Of a DNA stretch of 64,000 nucleotides, positions 26,445 through 38,032 are shown piece after piece. A model generated the notes under the pieces. That model did no database searches. It was not told the DNA's origin and worked only from the letters and a program-made list of their open reading frames with translations. Made by a program: the position numbers and the translations under genes. How positions within the stretch are numbered: the first letter of the stretch is position 1; each line of letters begins with the position of its first letter. The stretch is from WHSW01 sp963821025 (lineage in GTDB: Bacteria; Actinomycetota; Thermoleophilia; Solirubrobacterales; 70-9), in NCBI GenBank assembly GCA_963821025.1, contig CAWGCG010000003.1, positions 558,001 through 622,000 of the forward strand. The letters run 5' to 3'.

Positions 26445-27644
26445 ATGGCGCCCCGGGAGCAGATCGAGCAGCCTCAAACGGCGCCGATTGAGACGCTGCT
26501 CAGGGGTGTGGTCGACGCCCTCCCGCGCGGCAGACTGGCCGAGCAGCTGGCCGAGGGCCGCCCGCTGCGGGTCAAGTTCGGGGTCGATCCGACCAGCCCC
26601 GACATCCACCTCGGCCACTGCGTCGTGCTGACCAAGTTGCGCGCCTTCCAGGATCTCGGTCACACGGTTGTCCTGATCATCGGCGACTACACCGCTCGGG
26701 TCGGCGATCCCAGCGGCCGCGACGCAACCCGGCCGGTGCTCACTGCCGAGGAGGTCGACGCGAACGCGCTCACCTACCAGAATCAGGCGTTCACGGTGCT
26801 CGATCGTGAGCGCACCGAACTGCGCCGAAACAGCGAGTGGCTGCGGATGGAGAGCGATCAGCTCTTCGACCTTTCCCGCCGGTTCACGGTCGCACGGCTG
26901 CTCGAGCGCGACGACTTCGCCCGCCGGATGGCCGCAGGACGAGCGATCTCGACGCTCGAGCTGCTCTACCCGGTGCTGCAGGGCTACGACTCGGTCGCGG
27001 TCGAAGCCGACGTCGAGCTCGGCGCCACCGATCAGCGGTTCAACCTGCTGTTCGGCCGCGACGTCCAGCAGGCCTACGGGCAGCCGCCGCAGTCGATCGT
27101 GACCATGCCGATCCTGCCCGGCACGGACGGGGAGACCAAGATGAGCAAGTCCTATGGCAACTACATCGGGGTCACCGAGCCGCCCGAGGAGATCTTCGGC
27201 AAGACGATGAGCATTCCCGACTCGGTGATGGCCGAGTATTTCCTCCTCCTGCTCGGCGAGCAGCTCGATCCCGAGCGCCACCCCGGCGAGGCTAAGCGGG
27301 AGCTCGCCCGCAGGCTCGCAGACCGCTTCGGCGGCGACGGCGCCGGCGCCGTCGCCGAGGCGCGCTTCGACCAGATCCATCGGCGCGGTGAGCTGCCCGA
27401 CCAGATCCCCGTGAGCACGGTCGAGCTGAGCGATGCGGCGCCGATCCACCTGCCGGCGCTGATCGCGTCGGAGTTCGGCCTCTCCTCGAGCGAAGCCCGG
27501 CGGCTGATCCGCCAGGGCGGAGTTCGGCTCGATGGGGAGGTCGTCGCAGCCGACCAGCTCGACCTGCCCGCCGAGCGCCTCAGCGGCGCCGTGCTCCAGG
27601 TCGGCAAGCGGCGCTTTCGCCGGCTCAAGCCCGCCGCCGGCTGA
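26445..27644 (+). CDS. tyrS: Tyrosyl-tRNA synthetase
   Basis: This 399-residue class I synthetase charges tRNA-Tyr. The HIGH motif appears as DIHLGH near residue 52, KMSKS at 232-236, and an S4 RNA-binding domain at the C-terminus (about 335-395: SSEARRLIRQGGVRLDGE). The sequence FGVDPTSPDIHLGH followed by GDYTARVGDPSGR is the TyrZ-like (subclass 2) signature. No T-box-like leader is seen; the start is 7 bases after TAGCAT. It is the last gene before the rRNA operon. Confidence 0.94.
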   Translation: MAPREQIEQPQTAPIETLLRGVVDALPRGRLAEQLAEGRPLRVKFGVDPTSPDIHLGHCVVLTKLRAFQDLGHTVVLIIGDYTARVGDPSGRDATRPVLTAEEVDANALTYQNQAFTVLDRERTELRRNSEWLRMESDQLFDLSRRFTVARLLERDDFARRMAAGRAISTLELLYPVLQGYDSVAVEADVELGATDQRFNLLFGRDVQQAYGQPPQSIVTMPILPGTDGETKMSKSYGNYIGVTEPPEEIFGKTMSIPDSVMAEYFLLLLGEQLDPERHPGEAKRELARRLADRFGGDGAGAVAEARFDQIHRRGELPDQIPVSTVELSDAAPIHLPALIASEFGLSSSEARRLIRQGGVRLDGEVVAADQLDLPAERLSGAVLQVGKRRFRRLKPAAG

Positions 27645-27815
27645 GATCATGAGCGAGAATTTATGCCCGCGCCCTTGAACTTCGGCGGCGCGCTGGTAGT
27701 CTCTTGCGTCCGCACGCCCTCACGGGCCGGCGGTGGGAGCCCCGGCACGGATATACTTGCTGGTCGCGCCTAAACGGCACCGCTGTCGCGAGGAGGCCCC
27801 TCGCCTGCGGGACGC

Positions 27816-27829
27816 GGTCTTTGAAAACT
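27816..27829 (+). promoter_or_regulatory. boxA-like antitermination sequence
   Basis: GGTCTTTGAAAACT resembles the Gram-positive rRNA boxA (TGTTCTTTGAAAACT type). A related GCTTGAAAACTGC precedes 23S at 29729. Role inferred by analogy. Confidence 0.45.
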
Positions 27830-27838
27830 GAGCAGCGT
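27824..27838 (+). repeat. 16S processing stem, 5' arm
   Basis: AAAACTGAGCAGCGT here is the exact complement of 29671-29685 (ACGCTGCTCAGTTTT) beyond the 16S 3' end. This 15-base perfect pairing would enclose the 16S RNA, as in RNase III processing stalks. Confidence 0.75.
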
Positions 27839-28033
27839 GCGATCCGAGGAACGTCCTCGGATACGACAGGTCCGACCCGTCGTTGGCTTTTGCCTTCGGC
27901 GGGCAGCCAAACCCCGTCATGTCGTCCGTCAACTTGTGTACTCGACGGACACGAGGCATGACGACTTTTCGTGTAGACAGAGGAACCGTCGCCGGTTGAC
28001 TCCGGCGGTGGATTGAAACCCTCGAGTCACTTT

Positions 28034-29581
<1,548 letters not shown>

Positions 29582-29834
29582 AGGGAGACATTCTCTAGAT
29601 GTCGACCGGACCTGCGTCCATTTGCGGCTTGGCACCGCGGGACGCGTGGATGGCGAAGTGCCGTCCTCATACGCTGCTCAGTTTTGAGAGACCGCCGGCG
29701 GGAGACCCCCGCTGCCGACCTCGGCGGAGCTTGAAAACTGCACCAATGGCCAAAAGTAAAAGGGTATTCACCCACGGCAGCCCTCGGGCAGCCGTGGATA
29801 CTCCGCGTCCGGCTTCGGCCGTCGCGGAGCTCAC
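29582..29834 (+). other. 16S-23S spacer without tRNA
   Basis: This is 253 bases. It carries the 3' arm of the 16S processing stem (29671-29685) and the 5' arm of the 23S stem (29729-29744, GCTTGAAAACTGCACC, exactly complementary to 33605-33620), plus GC-rich hairpins (for example CACGGCAGCC/GGCAGCCGTG around 29772-29797). I see no tRNA-Ile or tRNA-Ala. Confidence 0.75.
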
Positions 29835-30357
29835 CGTCAAGATAGTAAGGGCACACGGTGGATGCCTTGGCACCAGGAGCCGAAGAAGGACGTGGACGGC
29901 TGCGATAAGCCGCGGTGAGTCGCTGAACAGGCATTGACCCGCGGATCTCCGAATGGGGCAACCCGGCGCCGGTAATGCGGCGTCGTTCAGTGCTGAATAC
30001 ATAGGCGCTGGAAGGCAAGCGAGGGAACTGAAACATCTCAGTACCTCGAGGAAAGGAAATCAACCGAGACTCCCCGAGTAGTGGCGAGCGAAAGGGGAAC
30101 AGCCTAAACCTGGCATGTGTAAGCGGACACGCGTTGCATGCCGGGGGTCGTAGGGCTCGTGTCCGGATCGTGTTCGATCCGGCGACAGTTACCAAGTCAG
30201 GTTCTAGCCGAAGTCGAGTGGAACCTCGCACCATAGAGGGCAAGCGTCCCGTAGGTGAAAGAGCACTGACCTGTCGATCGAGTTCCTGAGTAGGACCGCT
30301 GCCGTGAAACGCGGTCTGAATCTGCGGGGACCACCCTGCAAGGCTAAGTACTCCCTG

Positions 30358-30399
<42 letters not shown>

Positions 30400-30969
30400 C
30401 ACCCCGGAAGGGGAGTGAAATAGTACCTGAAACCGCGTGCCTACAAGTGGTCGGAGCACTTCGGTGTGACGGCGTACTTTTTGCATAACGGGCCGGCGAG
30501 TTACTGGTCAGTGGCAAGGTTAAGCGATGAGCGGAGCCGCAGCGAAAGCGAGTCTGAACAGGGCGATTCAGTCACCGGCCGTAGACCCGAAACTGGGCGA
30601 GCTATCCATGGGCAGGTTGAAGCGGAGGTAAGACTTCGTGGAGGACCGAACCGACCTACGTTGAAAAGTGGGCGGATGACCTGTGGATAGGAGTGAAAGG
30701 CTAAGCAAGCCCAGAGATATCTGGTTCTCTCCGAAATATATTTAGGTATAGCCTCGAGTAAGTGCGTTATGGCCGTAGAGCACTGCTTGGACTAGGGGCC
30801 CTACCAGGTTACCGACTTCAGGCAAACTCCGAAGACCATTACGTGTATCTCGGGAGTCAGTGTGCGGGGGATAAACTTCGTACGCGAAAGGGAAACAACC
30901 CAGACCATCAGCTAAGGACCCCAAGTGTTCGCTAAGTGGGAAACGATGTTCGAATGCACAGACAACCAA

Positions 30970-31010
<41 letters not shown>

Positions 31011-31821
31011 CAGCTCACTGGTCAAGTGTTCGGGCGCGGATAATTCAACGGGGCTCAAGCGAACCTCCGAAGCTATGGACTCGAAGCAGCCTGCGGGCCG
31101 CTCGAGTGGTAGGAGAGCGTTCCTGTGGCTGAAGCGCGCGCGTGAGCGAGCGTGGAGCAGCAGGAAGTGAGAATGCCGGCATGAGTAACGCAAGAGGGGT
31201 GAGAATCCCCTCCACCAATTGTCCAAGGTTTCCTGAGTAAAGTTCGTCTGCTCAGGGTTAGTCGGGACCTAAGGCGAGGCCGAAAGGCGTAGCCGATGGC
31301 CAACGGGTTGATATTCCCGTACCACGTCGCGTCCGCTATGACCGATGGGGTGACGAGGAAGGGAAAGGGAACCCAGGCGATGGTCGTCCTGGGGCAAGCG
31401 CGTAGCCAGTCGTGGTTGGCAAATCCGCCACGGCGCTTTAACGCGAGGCGCGATGCCAGCTGGCTTGACCGCCGGCAAGTCCCCGCACCCATGCCTCCGA
31501 GAAAAACCTCTAGGCAGGACGCTCGTGCCCGTACCGAGAACCAACACAGGTGGACAAGTAGAGAATACTAAGGTGAGCGAGATAACCCTCGTTAAGGAAC
31601 TCGGCAAAATCGTCCCGTAACTTCGGGAGAAGGGACGCCTCGGTAGGGTGAAGCCACTTGCTGGCGGAGCCCGAGGGGGCCGCAGTGACTTGGTCCAACC
31701 GACTGTTTACCAAAAACACAGGCCTCTGCTAAGTCGAAAGACGATGTATAGGGGCTGACGCCTGCCCGGTGCCGGAAGGTTACGCGGAGTTGTTAGCGCT
31801 TCGGCGCGAAGCAGCGAAGCT

Positions 31822-32652
<831 letters not shown>

Positions 32653-32905
32653 CGAGTTGGACGCTGTCTCAACGAGGGGCTCGGTGAAATTAAAGTCTCG
32701 GTGAAGATGCCGAGTACCCGTGGCAAGACGGAAAGACCCCGTGAACCTTTACTGCATCTTGATATTGGAGTTCGGTGTATCTCGCTCAGGATAGGTGGGA
32801 GGCTTCGAACCGACGGTTTCGGCTGTCGGGGAGCCAACCTTGAGATACCACCCTTGGTGTTCTGGGCTTCTAACACAGCGCCGTAATCCGGGCTGTGAAC
32901 AGTGT

Positions 32906-32974
<69 letters not shown>

Positions 32975-33093
32975 ACGGTTGGAAATCGTGCGCAGAGTGT
33001 AAAGGCATGAAGGGAGCTTGACTGCGAGACCGACGGGTCGAGCAGGAACGAAAGTTGGGCTTAGTGATCCGGCGGTTGCAAGTGGAAGCGCCG

Positions 33094-33136
<43 letters not shown>

Positions 33137-33161
33137 GCTTCCAAGAGTCCATATCGACGAA

Positions 33162-33204
<43 letters not shown>

Positions 33205-33208
33205 GAGT

Positions 33209-33291
<83 letters not shown>

Positions 33292-33410
33292 TGCCATGGG
33301 CGTTGGAGAGTTGAGAGGAGTCATCCTTAGTACGAGAGGACCGGGATGAACGCACCTCTGGTGTACCAGTTGTCCTGCCAAGGGCATCGCTGGTTAGCTA
33401 CGTGCGGATC

Positions 33411-33443
<33 letters not shown>

Positions 33444-33604
33444 GACCTCGAGATGAGCTCTCCCATCCCCTTGAGGGAGTAAGACCCCTGGAAGACCACC
33501 AGGTCGATAGGCCGGCTGTGCAAGCGCGGTGACGCGCTCAGCAGACCGGTACTAATGGGTCGAGGTCTTGACGGATTTTTGAATCCCTTTTTCTTGCGGC
33601 CGGC

Positions 33605-33656
33605 GGTGCAGTTTTCAAGCCCCACCGGGGCCCGGGCGGCTGTTCGAGCCGCCCGG
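33605..33656 (+). other. 23S-5S spacer: processing stem arm and strong hairpin
   Basis: 33605-33620 is the 3' arm of the 23S stem. 33632-33656 forms a perfect 10-bp hairpin (CCGGGCGGCT, loop GTTCG, AGCCGCCCGG) just before 5S, without a following T run, so it is more likely a processing signal than a terminator. Confidence 0.6.
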
Positions 33657-33667
33657 TCTCGACCATT

Positions 33668-33781
33668 TTCGGTGGTCATAGCGAGGGGGAAACACCTCTT
33701 CCCATTCCGAACAGAGCAGTTAAGCCCCTCAGCGCCGATGGTACTTGGTGCGCAAGCGCCTGGGAGAGTAGGTCGCCGCCG
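33668..33781 (+). rRNA. rrf: 5S ribosomal RNA
   Basis: About 114 bases. Helix I pairs CGGTGG near the 5' end with CCGCCG at the 3' end. GGTCATAGCG, CCCATTCCGAACAG and GGGAGAGTAGGTCG are the usual 5S blocks. Ends are placed by helix I pairing and may shift by a few bases. Confidence 0.9.
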
Positions 33782-33791
33782 TGTCTTTCTG

Positions 33792-33821
33792 AGAGCCGCC
33801 CCGTCCGTGGGCGGCTCTTTT
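33792..33821 (+). terminator. Intrinsic terminator of the rRNA operon
   Basis: A GAGCCGCCC / GGGCGGCTC stem with a 7-base loop is followed by TTTT, directly after 5S. Confidence 0.85.
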
Positions 33822-33833
33822 CGCCCCGTTTCG

Positions 33834-33839
33834 TATAGC
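33834..33839 (+). promoter_or_regulatory. -10 hexamer of a probably leaderless gene (GlsB-like)
   Basis: TATAGC ends 9 bases before GTG 33849. Confidence 0.4.
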
Positions 33840-33848
33840 CTCGCGCCC

Positions 33849-34238
33849 GTGATCGGCGCCATCATTCTCGGGATCGTGGCGGGGTTCCTGGCTCGCGCGC
33901 TCCTACCGGGCAAGCAGGACCTGGGGTTCTTCGCCACCATCCTCCTCGGCATCCTCGGGGCGCTGGTGGGATTCTTCTTCTTCACCGAGCTGCTCGGGAT
34001 CGGCGACACCGAGATCTTCGACCTCGGGGGTCTGATCGGCGCCGTGATCGGCTCGATGGTGCTGCTGTTCATCTACGACCGCTACATCGCCTCGCGCTCG
34101 AAGCCGGCGGCGGCCTCGCGGGGACAGGTCGAAGGTGGCGAATCGCGGCCGCAACGCGAACGCCGCCCCGACCGCGAGCGCCGCGACCCATCCGATCGCC
34201 CGCGCGGCTCGCGTCGCGACCGCGACACCCGCGACTAG
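33849..34238 (+). CDS. GlsB/YeaQ/YmgE family membrane protein
   Basis: This 129-residue protein has the transglycosylase-associated (YeaQ) fold: three Gly-rich membrane helices, IGAIILGIVAGFLARALLPG, FFATILLGILGALVGFFFF and GGLIGAVIGSMVLLFIYDRY. A hydrophilic, extremely Arg/Asp-rich tail (about residues 90-129) follows, which is longer than in the typical ~85-residue family member. Family members are linked to stress, with unclear function. GTG 33849 is chosen because the membrane helix begins there and the -10-like TATAGC stands upstream. Its stop overlaps the end of the convergent small SOS-linked gene. Confidence 0.8.
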   Translation: MIGAIILGIVAGFLARALLPGKQDLGFFATILLGILGALVGFFFFTELLGIGDTEIFDLGGLIGAVIGSMVLLFIYDRYIASRSKPAAASRGQVEGGESRPQRERRPDRERRDPSDRPRGSRRDRDTRD

Positions 34239-34492
34239 CAGGTCAGTTCGCGCAGCCGCAGCCGCCGGCGAGCGACGTCGGCGTCGCTCGCGCACGCGCC
34301 CCGGCGGGCTGTCGCGAACCCCTCCCATCCGGTCAACCGACCGGCAGGCTCGCGACAGGTCCCGTCGACGGGCGTACGCTCGCAGGTGGACGCGGGCTCG
34401 AGTCCGTACTCACCCAGGGTGGCGAGGTCGAGCGCCAGATCGACGGCGCCGAGGACCCGCCGGGTGATCGTGTTCGTCTGATTCTCAGTCAC
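34235..34492 (-). CDS. Unrecognised 85-residue protein, probably LexA-regulated
   Basis: I do not recognise this protein. The GTG frame gives an N-terminal helical part (TENQTNTITRRVLGAVDLALDLATLGEYGLEPA, about 1-33), then a Cys-containing, Arg-rich part (C37, C46, C67, C85) ending RRRLRLRELTC. Support for a real gene comes from the promoter: a perfect GAAC-N4-GTTC LexA box at 34522-34533 overlaps the expected -35 position, and the -10 TAGTCT (34500-34505) ends 7 bases before the start, as in other leaderless genes here. It lies just downstream of the SOS polymerase dnaE2 on the same strand. A role in DNA damage is inferred only from regulation. Confidence 0.6.
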   Translation of the reverse strand: MTENQTNTITRRVLGAVDLALDLATLGEYGLEPASTCERTPVDGTCREPAGRLTGWEGFATARRGACASDADVARRRLRLRELTC

Positions 34493-34499
34493 GGGCGGC

Positions 34500-34505
34500 A
34501 GACTA
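34500..34505 (-). promoter_or_regulatory. -10 hexamer of the 85-residue SOS-linked gene
   Basis: TAGTCT on the minus strand, 7 bases before GTG 34492, about 17 bases downstream of the LexA box centre. Confidence 0.5.
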
Positions 34506-34521
34506 GGAACGGGCTCGGACA

Positions 34522-34533
34522 GAACGTATGTTC
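34522..34533. promoter_or_regulatory. LexA (SOS) box, copy 1
   Basis: GAACGTATGTTC is a perfect 4+4 match to the actinobacterial SOS box GAAC-N4-GTTC, flanked by A/T (AGAAC...GTTCT). It lies 30 bases upstream of the 85-residue gene on the minus strand and downstream of the dnaE2 stop. Confidence 0.75.
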
Positions 34534-34558
34534 TGCAAGCGGCATTGCAGACGGCCGG

Positions 34559-37500
34559 TCACCCTCGCCTTCCGAAGCTGTGGGCGCGCGGGGCAACCGC
34601 GGCGAGCTCATCCCCCGCGGGCTGGTGGTCGCGGCCGGTTTCGCGCTCTGCCGGGGGCTCGATCTGGCGCACGCTCGCCTCCGCATGGACGGGGACGGCG
34701 AGTCGTTCGACCGCGGCGGCGACGAGGTTGACGACGCCCTCGCGGCGCTCGAGCGTGCCGCTGACCAGCGCGAACGACGCGGTGCGCACCGCCAGGCGGC
34801 AGCGCTCATAGACGGGCGGGGGGACGATCACGTTGGCGACCCCGGTCTCGTCCTCGAGCAGCATGAAGACGACGCCCTTGGCAGTCGCCGGCCGCTGGCG
34901 GGCGACGACCAGGCCGGGCAACCGCAGCCGGCTGCGATCGGGCAGGCTGCTCAGCTGCTCGCTGGAAGCGATTCCGGCTCCGAGCGCGGGGCGCAGGACC
35001 TCCATCGGATGCTCACCGAGGGTGACACCGGTCGAGGCGTAGTCGGCGACGATCCGCTCCCAGGAGTCGAGCGGGCGCAGGTCCGGGGACGCCGGCAGCG
35101 ACAGCGGCAGCGCGAGCTGGGCGTGGCGGCGTCCGCGGGTGCGCTCGCCGCCGCTGGCGATCCCGAGTCGCCAGAGCTCGTCTCGGCGCGGCGACGAGCC
35201 TGCCCCGATCCCGAGCGGCTCGCAGGCGCCTGCCCAGGCGAGACGCTCGAGCCCATCGCGCCCCATCCCCGAGCGCGAGGCGAGCTCGGCGAGGTCGGAA
35301 TATTCACCACCGCGCTTGCGCTCTTCCACCAGAGCCCGAACCTCTTCCTCGCGCAAGCCCTTGATGTAGCCGAGGCCGATTCGAACGGCCGGCTCGCCAC
35401 TCGCCTCTCGCCACTCGCCACTCGATTGTGAATCGGAGTCGAGCGCCGAGTGCCGAGAGCCGAGCGCCGATTCAACCGTGCACTCGACCTCGCTGCGGTT
35501 CACGTCGACCGCCCGCACCTCGATCCCCCTCCGCTGCGCCTCGTGGGAGAGCGAGTCCGGGGGATAGAAGCCCATCGGCTGTTCGTTGAACAGCGCGCAG
35601 AGAAGCTCGGGGCCGTAGTGGACTCGCAGCCAGGTCGACTGATAGGCGAGCAGGCCGAAAGCCGCGGCGTGGGACTTGGGGAAGCCGAAGCCAGAGAAGC
35701 CGCGGATCTGCTCGAAGACGCGCTCGGCCAGCGCCTGATCGACCCCGCGGGCGACGGCGCCGGCGACGAAGCGCTCACCGTAGGCGTTCAGCGCTGTGTC
35801 CGAGCGCTTGCGACTCATCGCCCGCCGCAGGCCCTCGGCCTCGCCGGCGCTAAAGCCGGCGAGCGCCATCGCGACCTGGATCACCTGGTCTTGGAAGACG
35901 ATCGCGCCGAGCGTGTCGGAGAGGATCGGCTCGAGGCTCGGGTGCTCGTAGGGCACCTGGTAGCCGGGGTCCTCGCGTAACAGGCGGCGACGCTCGAGAT
36001 AGGGATGCACGGCACCACCCTGGATCGGCCCGGGACGCACCAGCGCCACCTGCACGATCACGTCATCGATCGTCTCCGGGAGGCTGCGGGGCAGCATCTG
36101 CATCTGGGCGCGGCTCTCGATCTGGAACACGCCGGTGGTCTCGGCCGCGCGGATCGCCTCGAACGTCGGCGGGTCGTCGAGCGGGATCCGCGAGAGGTCG
36201 ATGTGCTCGCCGCGCGCCTCGGCGATCGATTCGACGCAGCGCTCTACCGCCGACAGCATCCCGAGCCCGAGCAGGTCGATCTTGAGAAAGCCCGCGTCCG
36301 CGCACGAGTCCTTGTCCCACTGGACGATCTGGCGCCCCTCCATCGCCGCCGGCTGCACCGGGCAGAGGTCGATCAGCGGCCGGGTCGAGAGCACCATCCC
36401 GCCGGGATGCTGGGAGACGTGGCGCGGCAGGCTCCAGGCCTCGCGGGCGAGCTGGGCCAGGTGGCGCCAGCGCGGCGAGCCGGCGCGCCCAGCGCCGATC
36501 GCCTCGGCGATGTCGCGCTCGATCTCATCCCCGCGCGAGTGGACGTCGGCGATCCCGGCGACGCGCTCGATCTCACCTGCCGGCAACCCCAGCGCCTTGC
36601 CGAGGTCGCGGACGGCGCTGCGCGAGCGATAGCAGGCGAAGGCCGAGACCAGCGCGGCGCGCTCGTGCCCGTAGCGCTCGTGCACGCGCGGGATCAGCCG
36701 CTCGCGGATATCGCGGGGAAAGTCGAGGTCGATGTCGGGCATCTCGGAGACCTCGTCGTTGAGGAAGCGCCCGAGAAAGAGCCCGGCGCGAACCGGGTCG
36801 ACGTGGGAGAGACCGGTCAGATAGCAAACCACCGAGCTGACGCTCGACCCGCGCCCGCGCCCGGGCGGCAGCAGCGACCGCGCCGTGTCGGGGCCGCGGA
36901 CCTCGGCGGCGACCTCCCGCGCCAGCTCGAGCAGATCGAAATGAAGAAGGAAGAAGCCCGAGAGCCCGAGCCCGCGGATCACCCGCAGCTCCTCGTCGAG
37001 GCGCCGCTCGGCCTCGGGGCGCTCGCTGGTCCGGTCATAGCGCGACTCGAGCCGGCCGCGGCAGATCTCGGCCAGGGTTGCATCGGCCTCGAGATCCTCG
37101 GAGCCGGGGTAGCGATAGCCGAGCTCGCTGGTGAGGTCGAAGCGCAGCCGTTCGGCGAGCCGCGAGGTCTCTGCCACGGCCTCGGGGTGATCGGCGAAGC
37201 GCGCCGCGATCTCGGCCGGTGAGCCGATCACCGAGCTCGAGTTGCCGCGGCGCTCGGGCTCGCACTCCTCCAGGGTCGAGTGTGAGCGTACGGCGACGAA
37301 CGCGTCCTGGAGCTGCGCTCGGCAGCGGTCATGGGCGTGGACGTTGGCGGTCGCGACCGTCGCCACCCCGAGCTGCTCGGCGAGCTCGGCGAGCCGCCGA
37401 TTGCGAGACCGATCGTGGCGCCAGAGCGGGCGCTGCAACTCGATCCGAAAGCAGTCGCGACCGAAGCCCGCCAGCAGCCGCCGGGCGAGCGCTCGCGCTC

Positions 37501-38032
37501 GTTGCGGCTCACCGCGCCCCAGGTTGCCGGCAACGGCGCCGTCGCGCGCGCAGCCCGAGAGGCAGACGAGGCCCTCGGTCGCCTCGAGCAGCGAGTCGAG
37601 CGCCAGCGCGGGAGGGAGAGGATCGCGGTCGGGCCGTGGTCGGGTCGCCGCGTGGGCCTCGGTGAGCAGCCGGCAGAGGTTGTGCCAGCCGGCGGCGCTC
37701 TCGGCGAGCAGGGTGAGGTGGAACACGTCACTCCGACCGGATGCTCCGCTTCGCATCCGCTCCGGTCGGGTCCGATCATCTACGACGGTGAGCTCGGAGC
37801 CGACGATCGGGCGCACGCCGAGCCCCTTGCAGGAACGGGCGAACTCCATCGCTCCGCAGACGTTGTCGTGATCGGTGAGCGCGAAGGCGCGATAGCCGTG
37901 CGCGGCGGCCGCGGCGGCGAGCTCATCGGGCTGCGAGGCGCCGTCGAGAAACGAGTAGGCGGAGTGGGCGTGCAGCTCTACATAACCGCCCGCCGGCTGC
38001 TCGGCTTCGCGTCCCCGACGCCGGGGTTTCAT
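34559..38032 (-). CDS. dnaE2: Error-prone DNA polymerase III alpha subunit DnaE2 (ImuC)
   Basis: A 1157-residue C-family polymerase for translesion synthesis. The PHP domain opens with YVELHAHSAYSFLDGAS, the polymerase centre has EMPDIDLDFPRDIR with three Asp, then PGGMVLS, IVQWDKDSCADAGFLKIDLLGLG, an HhH region and a C-terminal OB fold (LPGLVVARQRPATAKG). It is followed by a tail with ERETGRDHQ. At about residues 856-881 the protein contains an extra segment SALGSRHSALDSDS / QSSGEWREASGEP encoded by a heptad inverted repeat. ATG 38032 overlaps the stop of DUF6504 (TGATG); a longer frame reaches 38149. It lies in one operon with imuB. Confidence 0.92.
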   Translation of the reverse strand: MKPRRRGREAEQPAGGYVELHAHSAYSFLDGASQPDELAAAAAAHGYRAFALTDHDNVCGAMEFARSCKGLGVRPIVGSELTVVDDRTRPERMRSGASGRSDVFHLTLLAESAAGWHNLCRLLTEAHAATRPRPDRDPLPPALALDSLLEATEGLVCLSGCARDGAVAGNLGRGEPQRARALARRLLAGFGRDCFRIELQRPLWRHDRSRNRRLAELAEQLGVATVATANVHAHDRCRAQLQDAFVAVRSHSTLEECEPERRGNSSSVIGSPAEIAARFADHPEAVAETSRLAERLRFDLTSELGYRYPGSEDLEADATLAEICRGRLESRYDRTSERPEAERRLDEELRVIRGLGLSGFFLLHFDLLELAREVAAEVRGPDTARSLLPPGRGRGSSVSSVVCYLTGLSHVDPVRAGLFLGRFLNDEVSEMPDIDLDFPRDIRERLIPRVHERYGHERAALVSAFACYRSRSAVRDLGKALGLPAGEIERVAGIADVHSRGDEIERDIAEAIGAGRAGSPRWRHLAQLAREAWSLPRHVSQHPGGMVLSTRPLIDLCPVQPAAMEGRQIVQWDKDSCADAGFLKIDLLGLGMLSAVERCVESIAEARGEHIDLSRIPLDDPPTFEAIRAAETTGVFQIESRAQMQMLPRSLPETIDDVIVQVALVRPGPIQGGAVHPYLERRRLLREDPGYQVPYEHPSLEPILSDTLGAIVFQDQVIQVAMALAGFSAGEAEGLRRAMSRKRSDTALNAYGERFVAGAVARGVDQALAERVFEQIRGFSGFGFPKSHAAAFGLLAYQSTWLRVHYGPELLCALFNEQPMGFYPPDSLSHEAQRRGIEVRAVDVNRSEVECTVESALGSRHSALDSDSQSSGEWREASGEPAVRIGLGYIKGLREEEVRALVEERKRGGEYSDLAELASRSGMGRDGLERLAWAGACEPLGIGAGSSPRRDELWRLGIASGGERTRGRRHAQLALPLSLPASPDLRPLDSWERIVADYASTGVTLGEHPMEVLRPALGAGIASSEQLSSLPDRSRLRLPGLVVARQRPATAKGVVFMLLEDETGVANVIVPPPVYERCRLAVRTASFALVSGTLERREGVVNLVAAAVERLAVPVHAEASVRQIEPPAERETGRDHQPAGDELAAVAPRAHSFGRRG
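35395..35470. repeat. Heptad-based inverted repeat element, copy 2, inside dnaE2
   Basis: 76 bases. The left half has four 7-base units (CGCCACT, CGCCTCT, CGCCACT, CGCCACT; 35395-35422), the centre is a palindrome CGATT-GTG-AATCG (35423-35435), and the right half has four units (GAGCGCC, GAGTGCC, GAGAGCC, GAGCGCC; 35441-35468). It is a multiple of three plus one base but sits in frame with dnaE2, adding about 26 codons without a stop. Confidence 0.75.

Larger units (their letters stand above)
27645..28033 (+). promoter_or_regulatory. rRNA operon promoter region and leader
   Basis: This is a 389-base stretch without a gene. A promoter candidate at 27675-27702 has TTGAAC, 16 bases and TAGTCT; a second -10, TATACT, lies at 27752-27757 without a clear -35. 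The leader holds a boxA-like sequence, the 5' half of the 16S processing stem, a hairpin at 27844-27860 (CCGAGGA-ACG-TCCTCGG) and a larger stem around 27917-27963 (GTCATG/CATGAC, GTCCGTC/GACGGAC). Confidence 0.6.

Noticed and set aside
29582..29834. Possible tRNA-Ile/tRNA-Ala in the 16S-23S spacer
   Set aside because: No T-loop (GTTCGA..C) or anticodon arm could be formed; the hairpins are processing stems.
33632..33656. Terminator between 23S and 5S
   Set aside because: A strong hairpin but no T run, and 5S follows at once, so a processing signal is more likely.
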